From an uncultured Burkholderiales bacterium (GTDB lineage Bacteria > Pseudomonadota > Gammaproteobacteria > Burkholderiales > Eutrophovitaceae): a stretch of 64,000 nt of DNA. Within the stretch, counting starts at the first letter, position 1, and each line of letters begins with the position of its first letter. Below, in pieces: positions 17,822 to 25,451 of the stretch. Location of the stretch: NCBI GenBank assembly GCA_951812315.1, contig CATOSA010000013.1:1-64000 (forward strand), given 5' to 3'. A program made the position numbers and the translations under genes. The notes under the pieces were generated by a model. The model worked only from the letters and a program-made list of their open reading frames with translations, ran no database searches and had not been told where the DNA came from.

Positions 17822-18369
17822 TGAACATCCTCCGCGTTGCTGTGTTGGTTGTCCCATTGTTGCGGCACCTTGCGGATCAGCGACAGGTCGTAGCCCTGGT
17901 CTGTCAGAAATCGCAGGATATTTTCGTAGTCTGAAGCCGGGATTTGCGGCGTGCGCGCCATGACCCAGGCATAGTCGCGTTTTTCCCGGCCGATAACGGT
18001 TTGCGTATAGTCCGGCGTCAGGTAGGCGATCCTGTAGTCGGCCTTGATCGGCCACACGAACTGCATTTCCCAAACTGCATTGGACGACGGATCTTTAATG
18101 AAGCCGCGCGGATTGTAGGTTTTCAGTTGACCGTCGAAACTACCTTTGCGAAAAGTAAACGTTGTCTTGATTGCTCCGTCGGCGTCGAGCTGGTATGACT
18201 CGACCGCGTTGTGCGCGCCTTTCTCGATAAATGTAGGAATATTTGCAATGACATACCAATCACCCATGAAGCGAGGGAGGTCGACGTCTTCTGCCAGTGT
18301 GATGGGTGGCTGGGTGCTCTTGCAGCCGGACAATACGAGTGCAGCTACGAGTAGAAGTCGAGAATTCAC
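17818..18369 (-). CDS. blc: Lipocalin (Blc-like outer-membrane lipoprotein, operon gene 6)
   Basis: A 183-residue protein with a lipoprotein signal (LLLVAALVLSGC; lipidated Cys16) and the lipocalin signature FMGDWYVIANIP (~34-45). Further family blocks are NPRGFIKDPSSNAVWEMQF (~87-105), DYRIAYLTPDYTQTVIGRE and the closing YAWVMARTPQIP. Blc-type lipocalins bind fatty acids or lysophospholipids at the outer membrane. Next to desaturase and CFA genes, a role in handling damaged or modified acyl chains is likely. Its stop overlaps the desaturase GTG start, and it begins 14 nt after the DUF6134 gene. Confidence 0.93.
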   Translation of the reverse strand: MNSRLLLVAALVLSGCKSTQPPITLAEDVDLPRFMGDWYVIANIPTFIEKGAHNAVESYQLDADGAIKTTFTFRKGSFDGQLKTYNPRGFIKDPSSNAVWEMQFVWPIKADYRIAYLTPDYTQTVIGREKRDYAWVMARTPQIPASDYENILRFLTDQGYDLSLIRKVPQQWDNQHSNAEDVQ

Positions 18370-18383
18370 GGCAAGATTGAATA

Positions 18384-19013
18384 TCAGATTAGTTCGTAGC
18401 GCAGGCGCCGCCCGCCCTCGGTTGGCGACTCAAGAGCGACCCAGCGGTCGCCGACGTACCACAGGTCGATCGTTAGTTGCTGTGCACGTAGTCGATGGCG
18501 CTGTGCGCTGATCTTTTTGCCCCGCACCTGAATTGTTTCTACGCCCTGCGAAGATATTGTTACCGGCATTAGCTCGCCGGTCTGGCTGTTCAAAAGGCGG
18601 TCCGCGCTGAGAATTTGCGGATTCCAGTACGCGAAACTCATGACGCACCCACCGTATTCCTCGCGTTTCTCGGGCTGTTGCACCACGAGGCGGCTTCCGC
18701 GCACGGCAGTACGCACGGATTGGCTCTTGCCGTTGGTTTTCGTATGCGACTCAAGTGACTGCAGGCAACCATCTCGCATGCGCTCGGTCGCCTGATGGCG
18801 GTAGCGGTAAGGACTGATGAACAACAAGCGCACATCGAATTTCGCCTCGCTGTGCAATTCGCTTTCGCCGCCATCACCGCCGCGAAGAACGAAGGAGTGA
18901 TGCCCGATTTCACGATCGTCGAGCAAAACGCGAAACTTCCACGCATCGAGGTCGGCGTGTGCGCCAGTCACTACATTGGCGAACAGGAACGCGGCGATTA
19001 ACAAGCGAATCAT
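18384..19013 (-). CDS. DUF6134-like exported protein (operon gene 5)
   Basis: Start at 19013 overlaps the DUF1295 gene stop (ATGA) and gives 209 residues with a signal peptide (MIRLLIAAFLFANVVTGAHA). The mature part has WKFRVLLDDREIGHHSFVL (~26-44), AKFDVRLLFISPYRYRHQA and CVMSFAYWNPQILSADRLLNSQTGEL in pieces (CVMSFAYWNPQIL, LLNSQTGEL). This is the pattern of DUF6134 proteins, which frequently accompany the lipocalin, DUF1295, CFA set. Likely periplasmic. No catalytic motif is obvious and the function is unknown. Confidence 0.8.
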   Translation of the reverse strand: MIRLLIAAFLFANVVTGAHADLDAWKFRVLLDDREIGHHSFVLRGGDGGESELHSEAKFDVRLLFISPYRYRHQATERMRDGCLQSLESHTKTNGKSQSVRTAVRGSRLVVQQPEKREEYGGCVMSFAYWNPQILSADRLLNSQTGELMPVTISSQGVETIQVRGKKISAQRHRLRAQQLTIDLWYVGDRWVALESPTEGGRRLRYELI

Positions 19014-19789
19014 GTGTGTTGCCTCGGAGGTCCAGGGAAAAATGCGTTGGTGCGTGCAACGTAATCCCGATACGTGGGACGACGCTCGCCGATGTCTTTT
19101 TCGAGAAGTGCTACCCCCGAGACCTTGAGCAGCAACACCGTCATGAAGAGTGGGGCAAACAGCGTCCACCATGCGCCCGCGGCGAGCGCGATGACGTAAA
19201 AACCCCACCAGACGCAAAATTCGCCAAAGTAGTTCGGATGACGCGTGTAACGCCATAGACCGCGGTCCATGACACGGCCGGCGTTCGCCGTTTCAGTTTT
19301 GAACTTTGCCAGTTGCGCATCTGCCAGTGACTCGAAACAGATACCGAACAGCACCAGGGCTGCGCCAAACATGTCGATTGCGCCGATTGGAGACTCCGAA
19401 CTGACGGCGGCGGCGAGCGGCGCAGAAATGATCCATGCGAGTACCGCCTGCAAGCCAAATACTAGGTAGACACTTTTCCATGTGTAACCTGGCTCGTTGC
19501 GCGCGCGGATCGCGCGGTAACGATGGTCCTCAGGCGCGTTCCAGTTGCGAACGGCCAGGTAAATCGACAGGCGAAGGGCCCAGGTACTTACCAGCACGAG
19601 AACAAGAATGGCGCGGTGGGCAGTGGGGGAGGAGATCACTGCGTAAGTCACCGCGCCGGAAAGAATGAACAGGGACCAGAAAATGTCGACCAGTCCCACG
19701 TTGCGCCGGACAGTTGCGATCGCCCATGCCACCAGGGCAAGGCAAAGCATTGTCGGCAATGCGCTCAACCACAAGTCAAAAATGCTCAT
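19010..19789 (-). CDS. DUF1295 membrane protein, steroid 5-alpha-reductase-like fold (operon gene 4)
   Basis: Start at 19789 (MSIFDLWLSALP) overlaps the DUF2878 stop by 4 bp, giving 259 residues. Several membrane helices are visible, for example AILVLVLVSTWALRLSIYLA and MFGAALVLFGICFESLAD. The C-terminal RYTRHPNYFGEFCVWWGFYV (~184-203) is the NADPH-cofactor-site signature shared by DUF1295, steroid 5-alpha reductases and isoprenylcysteine methyltransferases. It may reduce a lipid double bond. Context ties it to the light-regulated lipid operon. Confidence 0.88.
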   Translation of the reverse strand: MSIFDLWLSALPTMLCLALVAWAIATVRRNVGLVDIFWSLFILSGAVTYAVISSPTAHRAILVLVLVSTWALRLSIYLAVRNWNAPEDHRYRAIRARNEPGYTWKSVYLVFGLQAVLAWIISAPLAAAVSSESPIGAIDMFGAALVLFGICFESLADAQLAKFKTETANAGRVMDRGLWRYTRHPNYFGEFCVWWGFYVIALAAGAWWTLFAPLFMTVLLLKVSGVALLEKDIGERRPTYRDYVARTNAFFPGPPRQHT

Positions 19790-20304
19790 GCTCGTGCGTA
19801 TCCGTCGAGGCGAAGAGCCGTTGCGAACAGAACCACCGCCAGCAATGCCCAACCTGTTGCGATTGCAGCGAGTGCTGATGCGGTGGTGATAAATTCGAGA
19901 GCCCCCAGCTTGACACCTGCGTAATAGGCAATCGGCCCACCGATCGCGCCGAACAGCGCCGATAACGCGAGGCGCGATCGTAGCGAGCGCAGTGAAACGT
20001 TGAGCGTGGTGGCAAAAATCGCCCACAGGGCGACCATCCAGTAGGCCGTTGTGCCTTCAATCAACACACCGCTTTCGAAACGAATCCATCCGCTCTGAAC
20101 AAGCAGGGTATCGAACAGTGCGCCGAGGAAGGCTGCCGTTGTGACCAGCGCAAGTTCTTTCAACGGTTGCTCCGCGCGCGACAAGTGCCAGCCAACAATC
20201 AAGAACAGCGCGAGCGGTGCGATCCATGGAAATCCGTACGCCGCGCCGAGTGCGCAGGCGAACCAGCCAATCTGGTAGAGGACAATGTTAATAACGAGTT
20301 TCAT
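19786..20304 (-). CDS. DUF2878 membrane protein (operon gene 3)
   Basis: A 172-residue highly hydrophobic protein with about five helices: NIVLYQIGWFACALGAAYG, APLALFLIVGWHL, LALVTTAAFLGALFDTLLV, a central AYWMVALWAIFATTL and a C-terminal ALAAIATGWALLAVVLFA. The IGWFACALGAA and TLLVQSG/WMVALWAIFATTLN pattern is that of DUF2878, an uncharacterised family found in CFA/DUF1295 neighbourhoods. Its stop overlaps the DUF1295 ATG by 4 bp and it begins 32 bp after the second CFA-type gene. No reaction can be assigned. Confidence 0.82.
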   Translation of the reverse strand: MKLVINIVLYQIGWFACALGAAYGFPWIAPLALFLIVGWHLSRAEQPLKELALVTTAAFLGALFDTLLVQSGWIRFESGVLIEGTTAYWMVALWAIFATTLNVSLRSLRSRLALSALFGAIGGPIAYYAGVKLGALEFITTASALAAIATGWALLAVVLFATALRLDGYARA

Positions 20305-20336
20305 TCGTGAAGTCAGGGTGGATGTACAGTGGAAAA

Positions 20337-21386
20337 CTAGCGCGCTGGGCGCTCGAACAAGTAATGGCTAACCCACCATTCCTGCCCGTCGTTGTAACCG
20401 AACAGTTCGGCGCAGGACATGAAGAAGATGCGCCAGCGCTGCAGCCACTGCTGGGCACTTGCGTCGCCGTAGGTCGTTGCCAGGACTGGTAACACCTCGG
20501 CGCGCCGCGCGTCCACGTTCTCGAGCCAGGCGTTGGCAGTTTTTTCGTAGTGTCGGCCGTCCCAGCGCCAACGGTTCAACAGACGCAGATTGTCCTGAAA
20601 GCGTAGCGCAAGTTCATCGCTGGGCATCATGCCGCCGGAGAAAAAGTGTCGGCTCATCCAGTCCGACGGACCCGTGTCGATGAACGCGTAGGGCGTCGTG
20701 CGATGGCAGAAGACATGCATGAAAAAGCGTCCGCCCGGATTGAGCCAGTTATACACTCGCTCAAAAAGCGCACGCCAGTTGCGCATGTGTTCGAACATCT
20801 CGACGGACACGATGCGGTCGAAGCGGGCGTCGGAATAGAACCGGTTCATGTCCGCGATAATGACCTCGACATTGCGTATACCTCGGCGTTCACACTCCGT
20901 CGTGATCCAGGCGCGTTGCGAGTTCGAGTTTGAAACTGCGGTAATCCGGCTGTTCGGATAATGCTGTGCCATCCAGATTGTCAGTGAACCCCAGCCGCAG
21001 CCCAGTTCCAGGACCGTCTGGCCGTCGACCAATCCGGCGTGTTCGCAGGTTTGGCGCAGTGATGTAGCTTCGGCATCCGCAAGCGTTGCCGTACCTTCGG
21101 GCCACCATGCGCTGCTGTACTTGCGATGTGGCCCAAGTGCGAGTGAAAAGAACTCGGCTGGCACCTCATAATGCTGTTCGTTGGCAAGCTCCGGCATCTG
21201 TGCGACGTCGGATTGATCCATGTCCAGAACGAAGCGTTCAGTCAATCTGGCGCCAGTCTCGCAGTCACTGGATGCGATTTCTTTCAGACGCTTCTCGCAC
21301 AACCGTCTGATGCCTGCGCGAATGAATCTGTCAGGTACGAGGCCTTGCTCGACCCAGTTAATAGCCACCTGTGTAGCATTAGTCAC
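20337..21386 (-). CDS. Second SAM-dependent methyltransferase, CFA-synthase-like (operon gene 2)
   Basis: A 349-residue enzyme shorter than the other CFA synthase and lacking most of the N-terminal lipid-binding region. It has NEQHYEVPAEFFSLALGPHRKYSS (parts HYEVPAEFFSLALG and RKYSSAWW), the SAM site TVLELGCGWGSLTIWMA (~124-140), FDRIVSVEMFEHMRNW and FMHVFCHRTTPYAF. This matches the CFA-like branch related to plant coclaurine N-methyltransferases. It may methylate a different lipid or a different position from the CFA encoded by gene 10. The ATG overlaps the LitR stop by 4 bp, so it is the first effector gene behind the light sensor. Confidence 0.9.
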   Translation of the reverse strand: MTNATQVAINWVEQGLVPDRFIRAGIRRLCEKRLKEIASSDCETGARLTERFVLDMDQSDVAQMPELANEQHYEVPAEFFSLALGPHRKYSSAWWPEGTATLADAEATSLRQTCEHAGLVDGQTVLELGCGWGSLTIWMAQHYPNSRITAVSNSNSQRAWITTECERRGIRNVEVIIADMNRFYSDARFDRIVSVEMFEHMRNWRALFERVYNWLNPGGRFFMHVFCHRTTPYAFIDTGPSDWMSRHFFSGGMMPSDELALRFQDNLRLLNRWRWDGRHYEKTANAWLENVDARRAEVLPVLATTYGDASAQQWLQRWRIFFMSCAELFGYNDGQEWWVSHYLFERPAR

Positions 21387-22294
21387 GAATTGGAATCCTC
21401 TTCTTTCAGCTTCGCGATGATGAGGCGCACACCATCTTCGAGATCAGTTCCGAGCGGCACTGCGCCAGCGCTTCTAATCGCCCGCTTGTGTCGGTTTGCC
21501 GTTCCTCCGCCCACAAAAACCGGCACGCTCACTTGCTTTACGAGCTTCGGCAAGGCGTGCTCGAGTTGTCCCGGTGCCGGATCAATCGACGACGAAATAA
21601 CAATCCCATCGGTCCCGGAACGGCTTTGTGCGATGGCCAGTTCTTCCAGTGGTGTGTCGGCGCCAAGTACAACCGTACGCAGGCCTGCGGCCTGCGCTTC
21701 GAGCGCGAACAGCAATAGTCCAATCTCGTGGTGTTCGCCAGGTGCGCACGCCGCGATCAGGCGCGGCCCGGTTGCGTAACGCATTTGATGTAGAACGCGC
21801 GAACCCAGTTTGCTGCGCAAGTAGGTCGCAAGAAAATGCTCCTCAGCCACCGCCCCGATTATCGTCTTCCAGCGCTCACCGAAATGGACTAACAGCGGCA
21901 GGATCAGCTGGCGGGTGATGGTATCGATCGAGTGCAACGAAAGTGCCTCGTCATAAATCTGGTCGAGTTCCTGCTCGTCCAGGCGCGCAATAGCGTGCGT
22001 CATTCGGTCAAAGTACTCGCGCAGTTGGCGGGGAACCTTTGGTGCGGCATCAGATTCGGGTATGGCGTCGATCAGGTCTCCGACCTGACTTATGGGTACG
22101 CCGCGTTCCACGAGCGTGAGCACACGACGGATCTTTTCGACATGCGCGTGCGTATACAGGCGGTGTCCTTTGGCGGTACGCAAGGGGCGGATGAGTCCGT
22201 AGCGCCGCTCCCAGGCTCGCAGTGTGATCGGATTCACACCTGTGAGCGAGGAGATGGTGCGAATCGGAATGTGTTCCGCGTCACTTGCCGACAT
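21383..22294 (-). CDS. litR: LitR/CarH-type B12-dependent photoreceptor, MerR family (operon gene 1)
   Basis: A 303-residue regulator. Residues ~10-75 are a MerR winged helix (RTISSLTGVNPITLRAWERRYG). Residues ~95-165 form the helical cap with the CarH signature W-x9-EH (Trp142, Glu152, His153). Residues ~175-295 form a cobalamin domain with the E-x-H-x-x-G motif (Glu187, His189, Gly192), His189 being the expected lower axial ligand, and GGGTANRHKRA near the end. Family knowledge: adenosylcobalamin-bound tetramers repress in the dark and fall apart in light. All known key residues are present, so light sensing is expected. It heads the ten-gene operon and faces the decayed photolyase. Confidence 0.93.
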   Translation of the reverse strand: MSASDAEHIPIRTISSLTGVNPITLRAWERRYGLIRPLRTAKGHRLYTHAHVEKIRRVLTLVERGVPISQVGDLIDAIPESDAAPKVPRQLREYFDRMTHAIARLDEQELDQIYDEALSLHSIDTITRQLILPLLVHFGERWKTIIGAVAEEHFLATYLRSKLGSRVLHQMRYATGPRLIAACAPGEHHEIGLLLFALEAQAAGLRTVVLGADTPLEELAIAQSRSGTDGIVISSSIDPAPGQLEHALPKLVKQVSVPVFVGGGTANRHKRAIRSAGAVPLGTDLEDGVRLIIAKLKEEDSNS

Positions 22295-22409
22295 TACTTA
22301 TACCTGGTTTTTTAAATAATTGTGCAAAGATTATACAAAATGATGAGACAGGTCAATAGATAACAGATAGAAAGTTATACAATACCTATATACCCGGGGT
22401 CGGCTCAAC
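22295..22409 (-). promoter_or_regulatory. Promoter/operator region of the LitR operon
   Basis: On the minus strand a consensus -10 TATAAT (22330-22335) stands 15 nt from TTGACC (22351-22356), directed toward litR. Near-copies of TTATACAA lie at 22331-22338 (over the -10) and 22375-22382, with the related TTGTGCAA at 22319-22326, in an AT-rich gap unlike the flanking genes. These are the natural candidates for LitR binding. The assignment is by eye and by analogy with CarH/LitR sites that overlap promoter elements. Confidence 0.5.
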
Positions 22410-23038
22410 GTGATTTGGGTTAGCAGTACAAAAAGAACGGATCGGGACGTGCTTGTCTGGTTTCGACGCGATCTGCGCGACAATGACAATGCGACGCCAG
22501 GCTCGGCACTGGGTGCACATCGCTATGTGCATTGCGTGTGCATCTTTGATACAGAGGGCGATGCTTATTCACGCGCGTGGGCGCAGCGGCGCAACACTTT
22601 TCTGTGGGAAAGCGTTCGAGTCCTGAAAATTGGACTTGAGGCGCGCGCCAGTCAGCGTGAGGCTATTCCTTCGCTCGCGTCCTTCGCTAGCGCATACGCT
22701 CGGCGTCCGCGCGGTTTACGCGAATTGTGAGTACCAACCGGCCGCAATCGCGCGTGATGCGGACCCCTGCGCAACCAATGCCGGATATGCACGCGCCGGG
22801 TTTGACCCGAGCCGAGCTTCCGGTGCCAGCAGCGATGTCTGGTGGATCCGCGCTATGGAAATCATTTCGAAAACGCATCGCGGAATATGCCGAGCGGCGT
22901 AACTTTCCCGCCGTTTCAGGTACCTCGAAACTCTCGGCGCATCGGCGCTTCGGTACGGTATCGGGCCGTGAACACGTCCGCTCCGTGTGCCCGGTCCAAG
23001 TCGCCGGCGCGCGGACATGGCTGCCAGAACTGGTCTGA
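22410..23038 (+). pseudogene. Decayed DNA photolyase/cryptochrome gene
   Basis: Photolyase segments occur in order but in different frames. LVWFRRDLRDND (near 22450-22490) begins the antenna domain, RRNTFLWESVRVLK follows, then LGVRAVYANCEYQPAAIARDAD in another frame near 22705-22770 (LGVRAVYANCEYQP shown). In a third context come GTSKLSAHRRFGTVSGREHVR (KLSAHRRFGTVSGREH), the start of the FAD domain. Much between these blocks is missing, and the last ~200 residues, including most of the FAD and DNA-binding surface, are gone. The stretch is therefore a pseudogene with frameshifts, an internal deletion and 3' loss. It is divergent from litR, where photolyase genes usually sit. Confidence 0.85.
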
Positions 23039-23129
23039 CGCTGTGGGGAGCGCAACTTTGGAAGTAAGCTGCTCTATATGTGATCTTGCGGCGAATAATG
23101 CCGGTTGGCAAGTGAATCTGCCGGGCGGC

Positions 23130-24173
23130 CTAAACACCAAAAATCAGTGCCACGAGCACCACGAACGCGAGCGGGAATGCCCACCGGCATACCCGGTCCA
23201 TCTTTAGTGCGAGTTCGGACCGGTCCATGGAGACCAGGTAACTTGTCGTAAGCGATTCAACCAGTGCCACGAACACCAGTCCGGTTCCTGCAGTGATAAA
23301 CCAGTCCAGCAGAGTGAAATAGCTCAGGTGAGGAAGAATGCTCGCCATCGCGAACTGGAATGCGATGAGCGTCAGCATTGAAGTTGCAGACATGCCAATT
23401 TGTGGGCCAAACTTGGCTGGATTGATCCAGAACACGCTCCATGACATCGCCACGATCAGCATCAGCGGCATCAGTACTTTCCAGACGTAGTACTGATACA
23501 GGCGGGTCGCCGGGACCTCGAAGTAGAACACGTTGACCTCACCACCGGTTACAACGTGCGTGTACGGGGCAATCCGGCCGCTCACTTCCCCAAACGTCCA
23601 GTCCAGAATCGTGAACTCGTTCTGCCGAATTATGAGACTCTCGTCCACTTCCAGTTCGAGTGCGTGCCGGTCCGACCGCACCGGTATCATGCCGATGCGC
23701 ACTATGTGGCTGTCAAACGGAAACTCATGCAGTGCATGGCGAAACGAAAGCGAGCCTCTGTAGCGTTGGATATACCGGACCAGTCCTTCCGGACCTATCT
23801 CTGCGAGCGCCGATAATGCCGGGAAGACCCGGCCGGAATTCATGAAAACTATTTCGGGCGACCAGATTCGCGAAAGTTCGATGCGGCAGCCAGCGAGGTG
23901 CTTGAGGCGATGATCTGTCCATGTTTTAAACACCGCGAAGTCCGGGAAGATCTGCTGCCTGACGTCGTCGATCTCGGAGACGTCAATGAGTATCAGCCCC
24001 AATGACACTTTGGTCGGCTCGCCTGCAACCTGCGGCCGTTCAGACAAGTTAATTCTCGGGAGTTCACATGACGTCGCCGATTCAGCGGCGTGCCCTGCTG
24101 CACCGGCGGCGGATAAGGCGGCAAGCATTGCGCCGGCGAGAATGGATTTGAAGCTTGATTGTGCGAATCTCAT
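23130..24173 (-). CDS. Pentameric ligand-gated ion channel (GLIC/ELIC-type)
   Basis: Start at 24173 gives 347 residues with a signal peptide (SILAGAMLAALSAAGAAGHA); an ATG 12 bp upstream is an alternative. The extracellular beta-sandwich carries VSLGLILIDVSEIDD (~56-70), SPEIVFMN (~105-112) and the loop FPFDSH (151-156) that replaces the eukaryotic Cys-loop. Four membrane segments follow: M1 ~229-250, pore-lining M2 starting at NPAKFGPQIGMSATSML (~251-267), M3 ~288-312 and M4 ~330-346. It should gate ions across the inner membrane in response to a ligand in the periplasm. Ligand and ion selectivity are unknown. It is divergent from the aldolase-like gene. Confidence 0.93.
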   Translation of the reverse strand: MRFAQSSFKSILAGAMLAALSAAGAAGHAAESATSCELPRINLSERPQVAGEPTKVSLGLILIDVSEIDDVRQQIFPDFAVFKTWTDHRLKHLAGCRIELSRIWSPEIVFMNSGRVFPALSALAEIGPEGLVRYIQRYRGSLSFRHALHEFPFDSHIVRIGMIPVRSDRHALELEVDESLIIRQNEFTILDWTFGEVSGRIAPYTHVVTGGEVNVFYFEVPATRLYQYYVWKVLMPLMLIVAMSWSVFWINPAKFGPQIGMSATSMLTLIAFQFAMASILPHLSYFTLLDWFITAGTGLVFVALVESLTTSYLVSMDRSELALKMDRVCRWAFPLAFVVLVALIFGV

Positions 24174-24358
24174 GTCTTGAACCATTAAAGGGGTGGCGTC
24201 GGCAATTTGCTTGATCGGCCTGGTTGCCTGTCCGAAGTGTACTCGCAGGTGTGTCCGCTCGCGAGTGAGCGCGATCAGGGTGGCGAACGGAATGATGAAG
24301 ACAGCCTCCAGCCATACCTTACAATTGACAATACACCGCCTGCACCGGAACCAAGTCC

Positions 24359-25423
24359 ATGAACGAACCCGCAACGATATTTCTCAATGGCGACGATATG
24401 CATCTCTCTCCAGCGGAGCTGGCTGCACAGCTTGCACGTCTGTCCGCCGAGCAATTACCGGAAACAGATGTCTACGGTCTGGGCGGAGTTGTCGAAGACG
24501 TTGAAAGACACTTCGCCAAGCAGCTTGGCAAGGAGCGCGCATTGTTCATGCCGACGGGCACGCTGGCTAATCAGTTGGCTATTCGTGCGCTGGCAGGAGA
24601 ACGACGCAGAGTCATCGTCCAGGATGTTAGCCATGTTTACAACGACACCGGTGATGCAAGCCAGTCCTTGAGCAACTTGACGCTGCTGCCGCTCGCCCCG
24701 GGTGAGGCCAGCTTTAGCTGGCAGCAGGTCGAAGCGGCATTGCAACGCACCGAATCGGGGAGAGTCGCGGCACCAGTGGGGGCGATATCAATTGAGTCCC
24801 CGGTGCGCCGTCGCGCAGGTGAGATGTTCGATTATGCGCAGATGATAGAAGTATGCGGTCAGGCCAGACAGCGCGGTATCGGGTTGCATCTGGACGGCGC
24901 GCGCCTCTACATTGCCTCGGCGTATACCGGCAAATCGCCGGCGGAATATGCCGCGCCGTTCGACACGGTATACGTGTCATTGTGGAAGTATTTCAATGCA
25001 CTGAACGGCGCCATACTGGCGGGCCCGGCGGACCTTCTCGACGGCATGTTTCACGTACGGCGCATGTTCGGCGGTGCGTTGTTCAATGCGTGGCCGTTTG
25101 CCGTGCTGGCGCGGCATTATGCAAACGGGTACCTCGATCACATGAAGAGCGCCATTGCCGTGTCAGAAGAGTTCATTCAGGGTATCGGCGGCGACGGCGT
25201 GCGCGTCGAACGCGTGCCTAACGGAACCAATGTTTTCTGGCTGATTGTTCCCTTGAACAAGGCAACTCGGTTACGTCAACGCCTCGCCGATGGCGGGGTT
25301 GCACTACCGGGGCCTGGTCAGCAAGGGCAAGAGGCCGTGTTCTGGTTACAGGTGAATGAGACGTGGAACCGTACCACTGGTGCGCGTCTCATTGAGCAGT
25401 TCAGAAAGGCTTTACGCGGCTGA
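24359..25423 (+). CDS. Threonine aldolase/beta-eliminating lyase family PLP enzyme
   Basis: A 354-residue fold-type I PLP enzyme. MPTGTLANQLAIRAL (~64-78) forms the cofactor-phosphate region, QDVSHVYNDTGDA (~88-100) stacks on the ring, GLHLDGARLY (~175-184) supplies Asp179 and SLWKYFNALNGA carries the internal-aldimine Lys210. This is the low-specificity L-threonine aldolase layout, splitting beta-hydroxy amino acids to glycine and an aldehyde, although relatives act on other substrates. The sequence departs from classical LtaE in several loops, so specificity is uncertain. It is transcribed away from the channel gene, with 185 bp between the starts. Confidence 0.85.
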   Translation: MNEPATIFLNGDDMHLSPAELAAQLARLSAEQLPETDVYGLGGVVEDVERHFAKQLGKERALFMPTGTLANQLAIRALAGERRRVIVQDVSHVYNDTGDASQSLSNLTLLPLAPGEASFSWQQVEAALQRTESGRVAAPVGAISIESPVRRRAGEMFDYAQMIEVCGQARQRGIGLHLDGARLYIASAYTGKSPAEYAAPFDTVYVSLWKYFNALNGAILAGPADLLDGMFHVRRMFGGALFNAWPFAVLARHYANGYLDHMKSAIAVSEEFIQGIGGDGVRVERVPNGTNVFWLIVPLNKATRLRQRLADGGVALPGPGQQGQEAVFWLQVNETWNRTTGARLIEQFRKALRG

Positions 25424-25451
25424 GCAGTCGTTCGGTCAGCGAGGATTCTTG

